Below are positions 17,680 to 26,197 of a stretch of DNA of 64,000 nt, piece by piece. The translations under genes were made by a program, and so were the position numbers. Below the pieces are notes generated by a model. The model was not told where the DNA came from, did no database searches, and saw only the letters and a program-made list of their open reading frames with translations. Every line of letters begins with the position of its first letter. Position 1 is the first letter of the stretch. The DNA lies in the NCBI RefSeq assembly GCF_047250385.1, contig NZ_JBLBVM010000056.1:124001-188000 (forward strand), given 5' to 3'. Origin of the DNA: Glaciecola sp047250385. Lineage in GTDB: Bacteria; Pseudomonadota; Gammaproteobacteria; Enterobacterales; Alteromonadaceae.

Positions 17680-18852
17680 TTAAAGCATTTCTACTGCTAG
17701 TGCGGTCGCTTCTCCACCACCGATACACAACGCGGCAACACCTTTTTTCAAGCCTTTTTGATTAAGGGCATGAAGTAATGAAACAACGATTCGCGCACCT
17801 GAGGCACCAATTGGATGTCCTAATGCGCAAGCGCCACCTTTGATATTTACTTTACTTGGATCTAAGCCTAATTTACTCACACCTAACATCGTGACCATGG
17901 CAAACGCTTCATTAATTTCAAACAAGTCAACGTCATCCTTAGTCCAACCTGCTTTTGAAAATACTTTCTCAACGGCTCCTACTGGTGCAACGGTAAAGTC
18001 TTCAGGCTTAATAGCATTAGTTGCATGAGCAACAATTTTTGCTAGCGGTGTGAGTCCTAGAGCCGCTGCTTTAGATGCTGTCATGACAACTAGGGCTGCA
18101 GCACCATCAGAAATAGAGCTTGAGTTAGCTGCAGTGACTGTGCCGTCTTTTTTAAACGCGGGGCGCAAAGCAGGAATCTTTTCGGGTCTAGCATTGCCCG
18201 GGCCTTCATCTGTGTCAACGATCACATCGCCTCTGCGACTGGAAACCGTGACTGGTGCAATCTCGTCAACAAATGCGCCGTCGGCAATTGCTTGGCTTGC
18301 TTTTGAAAGTGAACTGAGCGCAAACTCATCCATTTGCTCTCTTGTTATGCCTTCTAAATCGGCTGTATCCTGCGCAAAACATCCCATTGCTTTGCCATCA
18401 TAGGCGTTTTCTAGGCCGTCCAACATCATATGATCCATTACTTGACCATGTCCCATACGATAACCAGCTCTCGCTTTTGGTAAGATGTACGGTGCATTAC
18501 TCATGCTTTCCATGCCGCCAGCCACGATGACTTCTGCACTTCCAGCACTAATTAGGTCATGTGCAAGCATAATAGCTTTCATTCCTGAACCACAGACCTT
18601 ATTGATTGTTGTAGCACCTGCGGCCAATGGTAAACCCGCGCCCAAAGTTGCTTGACGCGCTGGCGCTTGGCCTAGACCCGCTGGTAATACGCAGCCCATT
18701 ATCACTTCATCAATGACAGAAGAATCAATACCTTCAATTGCAGCTTGTATTGCAGTTGCTCCCAACTCTGTTGACGAAACTGCCGACAAAGCTCCCATAA
18801 AGCCACCCATTGGTGTTCGTTTTGCTGCCACTATTACAATTGAATCACTCAT
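17680..18852 (-). CDS. Acetyl-CoA C-acetyltransferase (thiolase)
   Basis: A 390-residue biosynthetic/degradative thiolase that condenses or cleaves acetoacetyl-CoA. Nucleophilic C87 lies in NKVCGSGMKA, the His in ALGHPIGASGARI and the second Cys in LCIGGGEATAL, the standard triad. It is divergent from liuR across a spacer holding the LiuR palindrome, so it is likely co-regulated: the acetoacetate made by LiuE can be activated and split by this enzyme to acetyl-CoA. Symbol not assigned because several thiolase paralogues (atoB, phaA, bktB) look alike. Confidence 0.9.
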   Translation of the reverse strand: MSDSIVIVAAKRTPMGGFMGALSAVSSTELGATAIQAAIEGIDSSVIDEVIMGCVLPAGLGQAPARQATLGAGLPLAAGATTINKVCGSGMKAIMLAHDLISAGSAEVIVAGGMESMSNAPYILPKARAGYRMGHGQVMDHMMLDGLENAYDGKAMGCFAQDTADLEGITREQMDEFALSSLSKASQAIADGAFVDEIAPVTVSSRRGDVIVDTDEGPGNARPEKIPALRPAFKKDGTVTAANSSSISDGAAALVVMTASKAAALGLTPLAKIVAHATNAIKPEDFTVAPVGAVEKVFSKAGWTKDDVDLFEINEAFAMVTMLGVSKLGLDPSKVNIKGGACALGHPIGASGARIVVSLLHALNQKGLKKGVAALCIGGGEATALAVEML

Positions 18853-18981
18853 ACATTTGTCCTGTTGTTAATAAAATAACCCACTACTAGACTATAAATG
18901 ACCTTAGGCCAATTAACAGCCTACTTTAGTAGTAAGCGTTGTTTCGATTGAATTTTGTTGATCTGAACTTAACTTTGCTTT

Positions 18982-18995
18982 ACCTTTACGTTAAC
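18982..18995. promoter_or_regulatory. Second partial LiuR-like site
   Basis: The sequence CCTTTACGTTAAC repeats the left arm and centre of the adjacent perfect palindrome and then diverges. It lies 18 nt upstream of that site, so it could be a second LiuR contact or a decayed duplicate. Confidence 0.5.
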
Positions 18996-18999
18996 CCAG

Positions 19000-19017
19000 C
19001 TTTACGTTAACGTAAAG
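19000..19017. promoter_or_regulatory. LiuR operator palindrome
   Basis: CTTTACGTTAACGTAAAG is a perfect 18-bp palindrome located between the thiolase gene and liuR. It resembles the reported LiuR motif of gammaproteobacteria. MerR-type regulators bind such palindromes, so it should control liuR-liuABCDE and probably the divergent thiolase. Confidence 0.85.
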
Positions 19018-19042
19018 GTTAAGAAGAAAAAAAGGTATCGAC

Positions 19043-19441
19043 ATGTCTCAACAACAGCAATATTCAATTGGCGAATTGTCAAAGTTGTTTGATATTACTG
19101 CACGTTCTATTCGTTTCTACGAAGAACAAGGACTTTTAGTGCCCGAGCGTCAAGGTCAGAGTCGAATATACCATTTGAAAGATAAAGTCAGACTAAAATT
19201 GATTCTTCGTGGTAAGCGACTAGGCTTCTCACTAGCAGAAATAAAAACGCTTTTCGATTTGTATGATACCAACCTTAACAGTGCAGTGCAGCTAGAAACA
19301 ATGTTGGCATTAACAGAACAAAAAAGAGCTGTGCTGAATCAACAATTAAACGACATAAAAATGCTGATGAATGAACTGGACGACGTGGAAGCACGTTGTA
19401 AAGATGAATTAACTGAATTGCAAAGAGGTAACAACCTATGA
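19043..19441 (+). CDS. liuR: MerR-family regulator of leucine catabolism LiuR
   Basis: A 132-residue MerR protein: N-terminal winged helix (YSIGELSKLFDITARSIRFYEEQGLL), followed by a long dimerisation coiled coil (about 75-125) and no metal-binding cysteine loop. The context of leucine/isovalerate genes identifies it as LiuR, which responds to a branched-chain degradation intermediate. An AAAAAGG SD precedes the ATG. Its TGA overlaps the liuA ATG (ATGA), making it the first gene of the operon it regulates. Confidence 0.92.
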   Translation: MSQQQQYSIGELSKLFDITARSIRFYEEQGLLVPERQGQSRIYHLKDKVRLKLILRGKRLGFSLAEIKTLFDLYDTNLNSAVQLETMLALTEQKRAVLNQQLNDIKMLMNELDDVEARCKDELTELQRGNNL

Positions 19442-20607
19442 ATGCGCCCTACCCAACATTAAATTTCGGTCTTGGTGAAGACATTGATATGCTTCGAGAT
19501 CACGTATACAACTTCGCTCAAACTGAAATAGCACCTCTTGCTGAGAAAGCCGATGAAGACAATATGTTTCCTAATCAGCTCTGGACAAAATTTGGCGATA
19601 TGGGCCTGCTAGGTGTGACTGTAAGTGAAGAGTTCGGCGGTTCAGACATGGGCTACCTTGCGCACACTGTCGCTATGGAAGAAATTTCAAGAGCTTCTGC
19701 AGGCATTGGATTGAGCTACGGAGCTCATTCAAACCTATGTGTAAACCAATTAGCAAAAAATGGTACGCAAGCTCAAAAAGAAAAATACTTACCTAAACTA
19801 GTTTCTGGTGAGCACATTGGAGCCTTAGCAATGAGCGAGCCTAATGCAGGCTCGGATGTTGTTAGTATGAAATTAAAAGCTGATAAAGTCGGCGATAAAT
19901 ACGTACTCAATGGTAACAAGATGTGGATTACTAATGGTCCTGATGCTCACGTCTTTATTATTTACGCTAAAACCGACACCAGTGCTGGTGCTCGCGGTAT
20001 TACCGCATTTATCGTTGAAAAAGATTTCCCTGGTTTCACACAAGCACAAAAACTCGATAAATTGGGCATGCGTTCATCAAATACCTGTGAACTTGTATTT
20101 CAAGATTGTGAAGTACCCGCAGAGAACATTGTCGGTGAACTTGGCGGTGGCGTTAAAGTACTTATGAGTGGACTTGATTATGAACGTTTAGTTTTATCAG
20201 GCGGCCCATTAGGGATCATGCAAGCATGCATGGACCTAGTCGTTCCTTATATTCATGATCGTAAGCAATTTGGTCAATCCATTGGCGAATTCCAATTGGT
20301 CCAAGGTAAAGTGGCTGATATGTACACCCAAATGAATGCCGCACGAGCTTATGTCTACGCAGTTGCTCGTTCATGTGACCGAGGAGAAACAACCCGTAAG
20401 GATGCTGCTGGTGCGATTTTGTATAGCGCAGAATTAGCAACTAAGATGGCATTAGATGCCATTCAATTGTTAGGTGGAAACGGTTATATCAATGAATACT
20501 CTGCAGGCAGACTCTTGCGTGACGCCAAGCTTTATGAGATTGGCGCAGGAACCAGCGAAATACGTCGCATGCTAATTGGTCGTGAGCTGTTCAAAGAGTC
20601 GCTTTAA
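19438..20607 (+). CDS. liuA: Isovaleryl-CoA dehydrogenase
   Basis: FAD enzyme oxidising isovaleryl-CoA to 3-methylcrotonyl-CoA, passing electrons to ETF. The 389-residue acyl-CoA dehydrogenase has the catalytic Glu at the IVD-specific position, E249 in GLDYERLVLSGG, while the usual C-terminal catalytic site reads YEIGAGTSEIRR without the Glu of other acyl-CoA dehydrogenases; this separates it from short- and medium-chain enzymes. It overlaps liuR by 4 nt. A 137-nt spacer with a long inverted repeat separates it from liuB. Confidence 0.95.
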   Translation: MNAPYPTLNFGLGEDIDMLRDHVYNFAQTEIAPLAEKADEDNMFPNQLWTKFGDMGLLGVTVSEEFGGSDMGYLAHTVAMEEISRASAGIGLSYGAHSNLCVNQLAKNGTQAQKEKYLPKLVSGEHIGALAMSEPNAGSDVVSMKLKADKVGDKYVLNGNKMWITNGPDAHVFIIYAKTDTSAGARGITAFIVEKDFPGFTQAQKLDKLGMRSSNTCELVFQDCEVPAENIVGELGGGVKVLMSGLDYERLVLSGGPLGIMQACMDLVVPYIHDRKQFGQSIGEFQLVQGKVADMYTQMNAARAYVYAVARSCDRGETTRKDAAGAILYSAELATKMALDAIQLLGGNGYINEYSAGRLLRDAKLYEIGAGTSEIRRMLIGRELFKESL

Positions 20608-20617
20608 AGCAAACTAG

Positions 20618-20685
20618 CGCAATGGTAATGTCGTCGTTATTGATGTTGTCTATACTTAGGCGACATCACGGATATTGCCATTGCG
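20618..20685 (+). other. Long imperfect stem-loop between liuA and liuB
   Basis: Nested arms CGCAATGG/CCATTGCG (outer, 8 bp) and ATGTCG/CGACAT (inner, 6 bp) enclose a loop of about 27 nt. There is no T-run after it. It could be an mRNA processing or stability element that sets the ratio of dehydrogenase to carboxylase; that role is inference. Confidence 0.5.
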
Positions 20686-20744
20686 AGATTAGAACCAAAT
20701 AAAACCGATTTTGTATTCAAAAAGCCATTAAACGAGGTGCATAA

Positions 20745-22352
20745 GTGCCCAAGATTACTTCAAAAATAAATGTTAATAGCCAAGAGTTCTCTGAGAATGT
20801 CGCCCACATGCAGGCGCAAGTAGATGACTTAAATCGTTTAGTCAGTCAATTGTCTCAAGGCGGTGGTGAAAAAGCCTGTAAGCGTCATACCGACAGAGGT
20901 AAGCTACTTCCGCGAGAACGTATTAACGCATTAATTGACAAAAATAGTGCGTTCTTAGAAATATCTCAACTTGCCGCTTGGGAAGTTTATGACGACTATG
21001 TGCCTTGCGCTGGCGTTATTGCAGGTATTGGTAGAGTATCGGGTGTTGAATGTATTATCGTTGCAAACGATGCAACGGTGAAAGGTGGTACGTACTACCC
21101 TCTAACTGTTAAAAAACATTTACGAGCACAAACTATCGCTGAACAGAATAATCTACCTTGCATCTATTTGGTAGATTCTGGTGGTGCCAATTTACCAAGA
21201 CAAGAAGATGTATTTCCAGATAGAGAGCATTTTGGTCGCATTTTCTTTAACCAAGCGAATTTATCTGCGCAAAATATTCCTCAAATAGCGGTAGTCATGG
21301 GCTCATGTACAGCAGGCGGTGCTTATGTGCCTGCAATGGCCGATGAGTCAATTATCGTGCGTGAACAAGGAACAATATTCTTAGGTGGGCCTCCACTAGT
21401 GCAAGCGGCTACGGGTGAAGTAGTTTCAGCGGAAGAACTAGGTGGCGGGGACGTACACTGCAGAACATCAGGTGTAGTAGATCACTTAGCAAACAATGAT
21501 CATCATGCTCTACAAATAGCACGAGATGCCGTCGCACGCTTAAATCGCAACCGCCCAATTGTCGCTGATAAGAAAGCGTCCGTGCCACCATTGTACGATA
21601 CTCGAGAAATATATGGCGTGATCCCTAAAGATACCAAAAAGACCTATGACGTGAGAGAAGTGATCGCACGTGTGGTCGATGGTTCTGAATTCCACGAATT
21701 CAAAGCATTGTACGGTACAACACTTATTTGTGGCTTCGCTCGCATTGAAGGCTATAACGTTGGTATCGTCGCAAACAATGGCATCTTATTTTCAGAATCA
21801 GCCCAGAAAGGTGCGCATTTCATTGAATTGTGTTCACAACGTAAGATCCCACTCGTTTTCCTACAAAACATCACTGGTTTCATGGTTGGTAAGCAATATG
21901 AATCAGGTGGTATTGCTAAACATGGTGCCAAAATGGTAACCGCCGTTGCGTGTGCAAAAGTGCCTAAATTTACAGTCTTAATTGGCGGTAGTTTTGGCGC
22001 TGGAAATTACGGGATGTGTGGTCGTGCTTACGATCCAAGATTCTTATTTATGTGGCCGAACGCGCGCATTTCAGTGATGGGCGGCGAGCAAGCTGCTGGC
22101 GTGCTAGCACAAGTTAAAAAAGATCAAGCAACAAGAGCTGGGGAAGATTGGACGGCGGAACAAGAGCAAGCTGTTAAAAAGCCTGTAATTGAGACTTACG
22201 AAAAACAAGGTCACCCCTACTTCGCATCGGCACGCTTATGGGATGACGGTGTTATTGACCCTGCCGATACACGACGTGTATTGGGCTTAGCAATTTCAGC
22301 TTCGATGAACAAAGAAATCGAAGAAACAAAATTTGGTGTATTCAGAATGTAA
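20745..22352 (+). CDS. liuB: Methylcrotonyl-CoA carboxylase, carboxyltransferase (beta) subunit
   Basis: Carboxyltransferase subunit of 3-methylcrotonyl-CoA carboxylase (535 residues), forming methylglutaconyl-CoA with LiuD. It shows the two crotonase-fold halves of acyl-CoA carboxyltransferases: VDSGGANLPRQEDVFPDREHFGRIF and SCTAGGAYVPAM in the N half, and FLQNITGFMVGKQYE and GGSFGAGNYGMCGRAY in the C half, all typical of MCC beta. The start is GTG with GAGG about 8 nt upstream. Confidence 0.95.
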   Translation: MPKITSKINVNSQEFSENVAHMQAQVDDLNRLVSQLSQGGGEKACKRHTDRGKLLPRERINALIDKNSAFLEISQLAAWEVYDDYVPCAGVIAGIGRVSGVECIIVANDATVKGGTYYPLTVKKHLRAQTIAEQNNLPCIYLVDSGGANLPRQEDVFPDREHFGRIFFNQANLSAQNIPQIAVVMGSCTAGGAYVPAMADESIIVREQGTIFLGGPPLVQAATGEVVSAEELGGGDVHCRTSGVVDHLANNDHHALQIARDAVARLNRNRPIVADKKASVPPLYDTREIYGVIPKDTKKTYDVREVIARVVDGSEFHEFKALYGTTLICGFARIEGYNVGIVANNGILFSESAQKGAHFIELCSQRKIPLVFLQNITGFMVGKQYESGGIAKHGAKMVTAVACAKVPKFTVLIGGSFGAGNYGMCGRAYDPRFLFMWPNARISVMGGEQAAGVLAQVKKDQATRAGEDWTAEQEQAVKKPVIETYEKQGHPYFASARLWDDGVIDPADTRRVLGLAISASMNKEIEETKFGVFRM

Positions 22353-22404
22353 GCCAGCCTAAAGCAGTCATTAGATTGCTTTTAGCTTACAGATGGAGAA
22401 AAAA

Positions 22405-23199
22405 ATGACAGAACAACAAGCAATTACGATGGACATTGATGAGCGCGGTGTTGCTACCGTTACTCTTAATCGCCCGCATATTCATAATGCCTTTGACGAT
22501 GTCGTCATCGCCGAGCTGATCAATGCTTTCGAGTCTATTCATAATAATAATGATGTGAGAGTGATGATACTTGCAGCGACGGGTAAATCATTCTGCGCCG
22601 GTGCTGATCTTAACTGGATGAAGAAAATGGCCAGCTATTCCTATGAGGAGAATAAGCAAGATGCTGGTAATTTAGCACGTCTTTTTAGTTCGCTTTACAA
22701 TCTAAACAAACCAACCATTGCTCGTGTTCAGGGCGCTGTGTACGGTGGTGGCGTTGGCTTAGTCGCATGTTGTGATATTGCTATTGGTAGTAAGTTGAGT
22801 AAGTTTTGTTTAAGTGAAGTGAAGCTTGGTTTGGTTCCAGCAACAATTAGTCCATATGTGATTGAAGCTATTGGACCAAGAATGGCAAAACGCTACTTTA
22901 TGACTGCAGAGGTTTTGTCTTCACGCAGAGCTAGAAGAATTGGATTACTAAGTGAAGTTGTCAGCGAAGAAGAGCTTGATGCAAGCGTGCAAAGTGTTGT
23001 TACTCCACTTCTGAAAAATGGTCCGGGTTCAATTTCAATAGCTAAACAACTCATAAATAACATTAGTTACTCAGCGATTGATGACCAGTTAATCGATTTA
23101 ACCAGTGATTTGATTGCTAGTGTTCGCGTCTCAGACGAAGGACAGGAAGGTTTAACTGCGTTTTTAGAGAAGCGCTCTCCAAATTGGAAAAAAGCATGA
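22405..23199 (+). CDS. liuC: Methylglutaconyl-CoA hydratase (enoyl-CoA hydratase family)
   Basis: A crotonase-fold hydratase (264 residues) converting 3-methylglutaconyl-CoA to HMG-CoA in this operon. It shows the oxyanion-hole motif KSFCAGADLNWM and YGGGVGLVACCDIAI, and SEVKLGLVPATISPYV as in AtuE/LiuC enzymes. An upstream ATG (22393) is in frame, but it overlaps the GGAG that would serve the ATG at 22405, so the latter is chosen. The stop overlaps the liuD start by 4 nt. Confidence 0.92.
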   Translation: MTEQQAITMDIDERGVATVTLNRPHIHNAFDDVVIAELINAFESIHNNNDVRVMILAATGKSFCAGADLNWMKKMASYSYEENKQDAGNLARLFSSLYNLNKPTIARVQGAVYGGGVGLVACCDIAIGSKLSKFCLSEVKLGLVPATISPYVIEAIGPRMAKRYFMTAEVLSSRRARRIGLLSEVVSEEELDASVQSVVTPLLKNGPGSISIAKQLINNISYSAIDDQLIDLTSDLIASVRVSDEGQEGLTAFLEKRSPNWKKA

Positions 23200-25199
23200 T
23201 TAAGAAAATACTAATTGCTAACCGAGGTGAGATCGCCTGCCGCGTAATTAAAACAGCAAAAGCGATGGGTATCACAACCGTTGCTGTTTATTCGGATGTG
23301 GATGCAAACGCTTTACATGTAAAGCACGCTGATGAAGCTATCTGTATAGGCCCTGCCCCGTCAAAAGACAGCTATTTACGTGGCACTTATATTCTTCAGC
23401 AAGCAAAAGCGCTCAATGTTGATGCCATCCATCCTGGTTATGGGTTCCTATCTGAGAATGCTCAGTTCGCTAAAGATTGTGCTCAAGAAGGTATTATATT
23501 TATTGGCCCAACGATAGAAGCTATCGAAGCAATGGGCTCAAAATCTGCCGCTAAGCAAATTATGGAAGAAGCCGGCGTACCACTTGTACCTGGTTATCAC
23601 GGTGATGATCAAGATCCTGCTATTATAAAACGAAGCGCAAACGAAATGGGTTACCCTGTTCTGCTGAAAGCAACTGCAGGTGGCGGCGGTAAAGGGATGC
23701 GTCAAGTTTGGTCTGAAGCCGAGTTCGACGACGCATTGGCAGCCGCAAAACGTGAAGCAATGTCGAGTTTTAGTGATGACAAAATGCTCGTTGAAAAATA
23801 TTTAACTGAGCCACGCCACGTTGAAATTCAAGTTTTCTGTGACAACCATAAAAATGGCGTGTACCTATTCGAACGTGACTGTTCTATTCAACGCCGCCAT
23901 CAAAAAGTCATCGAAGAAGCCCCGGCTCCAAATATGTCAGAAGAGTTACGAGCTAAGATGGGTGAAGCCGCGTTAAAAGCAGCCTTCGCCATCAATTACT
24001 CAGGTGCTGGAACGGTTGAATTCCTGCTTGATACTGACGGAAGCTTCTATTTCATGGAAATGAACACGAGGCTACAAGTTGAGCACCCTGTAACTGAGAT
24101 GATTACAGGTGAAGATCTAGTTGAATGGCAAATTAGAGTAGCCAACAACGAGCTTCTACCGAAAAAGCAATCTGACTTAAAAATACACGGGCATTCATTT
24201 GAAGCAAGAGTTTATGCAGAAGATCCAAATAATGACTTCTTGCCATCAACAGGTACATTGCACTTATTAAAAACACCAAAAACCAATAGCAATGTGCGCG
24301 TCGACACAGGTGTTTTACAAGGCGACGAAGTCTCTATCTATTACGATCCGATGATTGCCAAGCTCATAGTTTGGGATGAGGACCGAGAAAAAGCTTTGTC
24401 TCGTCTAGAGACATGTTTAGGCGAATACGCTATTGGTGGCGTAACCACAAATATTGATTATTTGCGCAGAATAGCGGGTTCAACACCCTTCAAAGAAGCG
24501 AAGTTAACAACTGACTTTATTGAACGCCACAATGACAGTATAAGCACTCAGACTAGTGTTGAGGTAGATAAATACCTGCCAGCATTGTTGCTAGGACAAC
24601 TTTTATTGGAACACAACAGCATCAGCGCTGATTCAGAAGGTGTTTTACAAACGTCACCTTGGCAAAAACACGACAGCTATCGCAGTAATTTAAGCCACAA
24701 AAGTGCGCTTGAACTAACCGTTAACGACAAAAACTATACTGCTTTTACTACTATCAATGCTGATAGAAGTTGGATGATTAGTATTGATGAGCGCGAATAT
24801 TTAGCTTCAGGCACGTTAGCAGATGACATACTCACTTGCACAATCGATGGCATAAAAGCTCGCTACCCTATAATGCTTAATTCAAATCACATCAGCTTGT
24901 TCACACCGCAAGGTATATTGTGTGCGGAAGTAGTGCAGCCCGACTTAGGTGAGACTGGTGAAGACGACCATGCTAACTCTGTAACCGCACCTATGAATGG
25001 TACGGTCGTAGCTCTGCTAGTTAAAGCTGGTGAAAAAGTGAAAAAAGGCCAGCAACTTATTATTGTTGAAGCGATGAAAATGGAGCACAGCATTAAAGCT
25101 CCCTACGACGGTATTGTGGCAGAATGTTACTTCAGTACCGGTGATTTAGTCAGTGGTGGTGTTGCATTAATTGATATTACTGCAGACGAATCAGAGTAA
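23196..25199 (+). CDS. liuD: Methylcrotonyl-CoA carboxylase, biotin-containing (alpha) subunit
   Basis: Biotin carboxylase plus biotin carrier subunit, 667 residues. It begins MIKKILIANRGEIACRVI, with the ATP-grasp glycine loop KATAGGGGKGMR, the EMNTRLQVEHPVTE active-site segment, a central BT-like domain and the C-terminal biotinyl domain with VEAMKMEHS (Lys biotinylated). The ATG overlaps the liuC stop. With LiuB it forms the MCC holoenzyme in the cytoplasm; it needs BirA for biotinylation, which is not in this window. Confidence 0.96.
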   Translation: MIKKILIANRGEIACRVIKTAKAMGITTVAVYSDVDANALHVKHADEAICIGPAPSKDSYLRGTYILQQAKALNVDAIHPGYGFLSENAQFAKDCAQEGIIFIGPTIEAIEAMGSKSAAKQIMEEAGVPLVPGYHGDDQDPAIIKRSANEMGYPVLLKATAGGGGKGMRQVWSEAEFDDALAAAKREAMSSFSDDKMLVEKYLTEPRHVEIQVFCDNHKNGVYLFERDCSIQRRHQKVIEEAPAPNMSEELRAKMGEAALKAAFAINYSGAGTVEFLLDTDGSFYFMEMNTRLQVEHPVTEMITGEDLVEWQIRVANNELLPKKQSDLKIHGHSFEARVYAEDPNNDFLPSTGTLHLLKTPKTNSNVRVDTGVLQGDEVSIYYDPMIAKLIVWDEDREKALSRLETCLGEYAIGGVTTNIDYLRRIAGSTPFKEAKLTTDFIERHNDSISTQTSVEVDKYLPALLLGQLLLEHNSISADSEGVLQTSPWQKHDSYRSNLSHKSALELTVNDKNYTAFTTINADRSWMISIDEREYLASGTLADDILTCTIDGIKARYPIMLNSNHISLFTPQGILCAEVVQPDLGETGEDDHANSVTAPMNGTVVALLVKAGEKVKKGQQLIIVEAMKMEHSIKAPYDGIVAECYFSTGDLVSGGVALIDITADESE

Positions 25200-25233
25200 A
25201 GCATCATAAATACATTAAAACAAGGTGATATCG

Positions 25234-26133
25234 ATGTTTGATTTACTTCCAAAAACCGTTGAAATTGTTGAAGTTGGCCCTCGTGATGGTTTGCAAAACG
25301 AAGCCAGTAGCTTAAGTGCACAAGATAAGATTGATCTAGTTAATGCACTTTCAACGGTCGGACTAAAACGCATTGAAGCGGGCAGTTTTGTATCCCCAAA
25401 GTGGGTACCGCAAATGGCTTCTTCCGATGAAGTTATGCGAAAGATCGAGCGTAAGCCTGGTATCCGTTATAGTGCTCTAACACCGAATATGAAGGGCTTT
25501 GATCTTGCGATGGAAGTGAACACTGAGGAAGTCGCTGTTTTTGGCGCGGCTTCTGAAAGTTTTTCGCAAAAGAATATCAATTGCAGCATTGAAGAAAGCC
25601 TAGAGCGCTTCAGACCATTGGTAGAAAAAGCTCAGCAAATGAATATCCCCGTTCGAGGCTATGTGTCATGTGTACTGGGTTGCCCTTACGAAGGTGATAT
25701 CAAAGTGGCTGATGTGGTTAATGTCAGTAAAGCTTTATTAGATATGGGGTGCTATGAAATTTCGCTCGGCGATACCATCGGCGTCGGCACACCACTGAAA
25801 ACAAAAGCGTTAATTGAGGCTTGCCTTGAACATATTCCAAAGCAGCAGTTGGCCGTACATTTTCATGATACTTATGGTCAAGCCTTAGCTAATATCCTAA
25901 CCGCTATTCAACTTGGTATTAGGATCGTTGACAGTTCAGTCGCAGGTTTAGGGGGCTGTCCATATGCTAAGGGTGCTTCTGGGAACGTATCATCTGAGGA
26001 TGTGGTCTACATGCTTCACAATATGGGTATTGATACTGGCATAGATCTTCACAAGTTAATTGAAGTAGGTAAAAATATTTCACTTAAACTCAAGAGAGAC
26101 AATGCTTCAAAAGTTGGTGTTGCTACTTCTTAG
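25234..26133 (+). CDS. liuE: Hydroxymethylglutaryl-CoA lyase
   Basis: Cleaves HMG-CoA to acetoacetate and acetyl-CoA, the last step of leucine breakdown. The 299-residue TIM-barrel lyase has VGPRDGLQNE with the active-site Arg/Asp, HFHDTYGQALAN metal ligands, and the HMGL signature GLGGCPYAKGASGN with the catalytic Cys. AAGG lies about 8 nt upstream of the chosen ATG; a GTG three codons earlier is in frame but lacks an SD. A strong terminator follows, closing the liu operon. Confidence 0.95.
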   Translation: MFDLLPKTVEIVEVGPRDGLQNEASSLSAQDKIDLVNALSTVGLKRIEAGSFVSPKWVPQMASSDEVMRKIERKPGIRYSALTPNMKGFDLAMEVNTEEVAVFGAASESFSQKNINCSIEESLERFRPLVEKAQQMNIPVRGYVSCVLGCPYEGDIKVADVVNVSKALLDMGCYEISLGDTIGVGTPLKTKALIEACLEHIPKQQLAVHFHDTYGQALANILTAIQLGIRIVDSSVAGLGGCPYAKGASGNVSSEDVVYMLHNMGIDTGIDLHKLIEVGKNISLKLKRDNASKVGVATS

Positions 26134-26143
26134 ATAAGAGTAC

Positions 26144-26176
26144 GAACGCTGAAAAGTGATCTTCAGCGTTCTTTTT
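26144..26176 (+). terminator. Terminator of the liu operon
   Basis: A 10-bp perfect stem GAACGCTGAA/TTCAGCGTTC, 8-nt loop, followed by TTTTT. Confidence 0.92.
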
Positions 26177-26197
26177 AGTCTACACAAGCCCTGCCTA

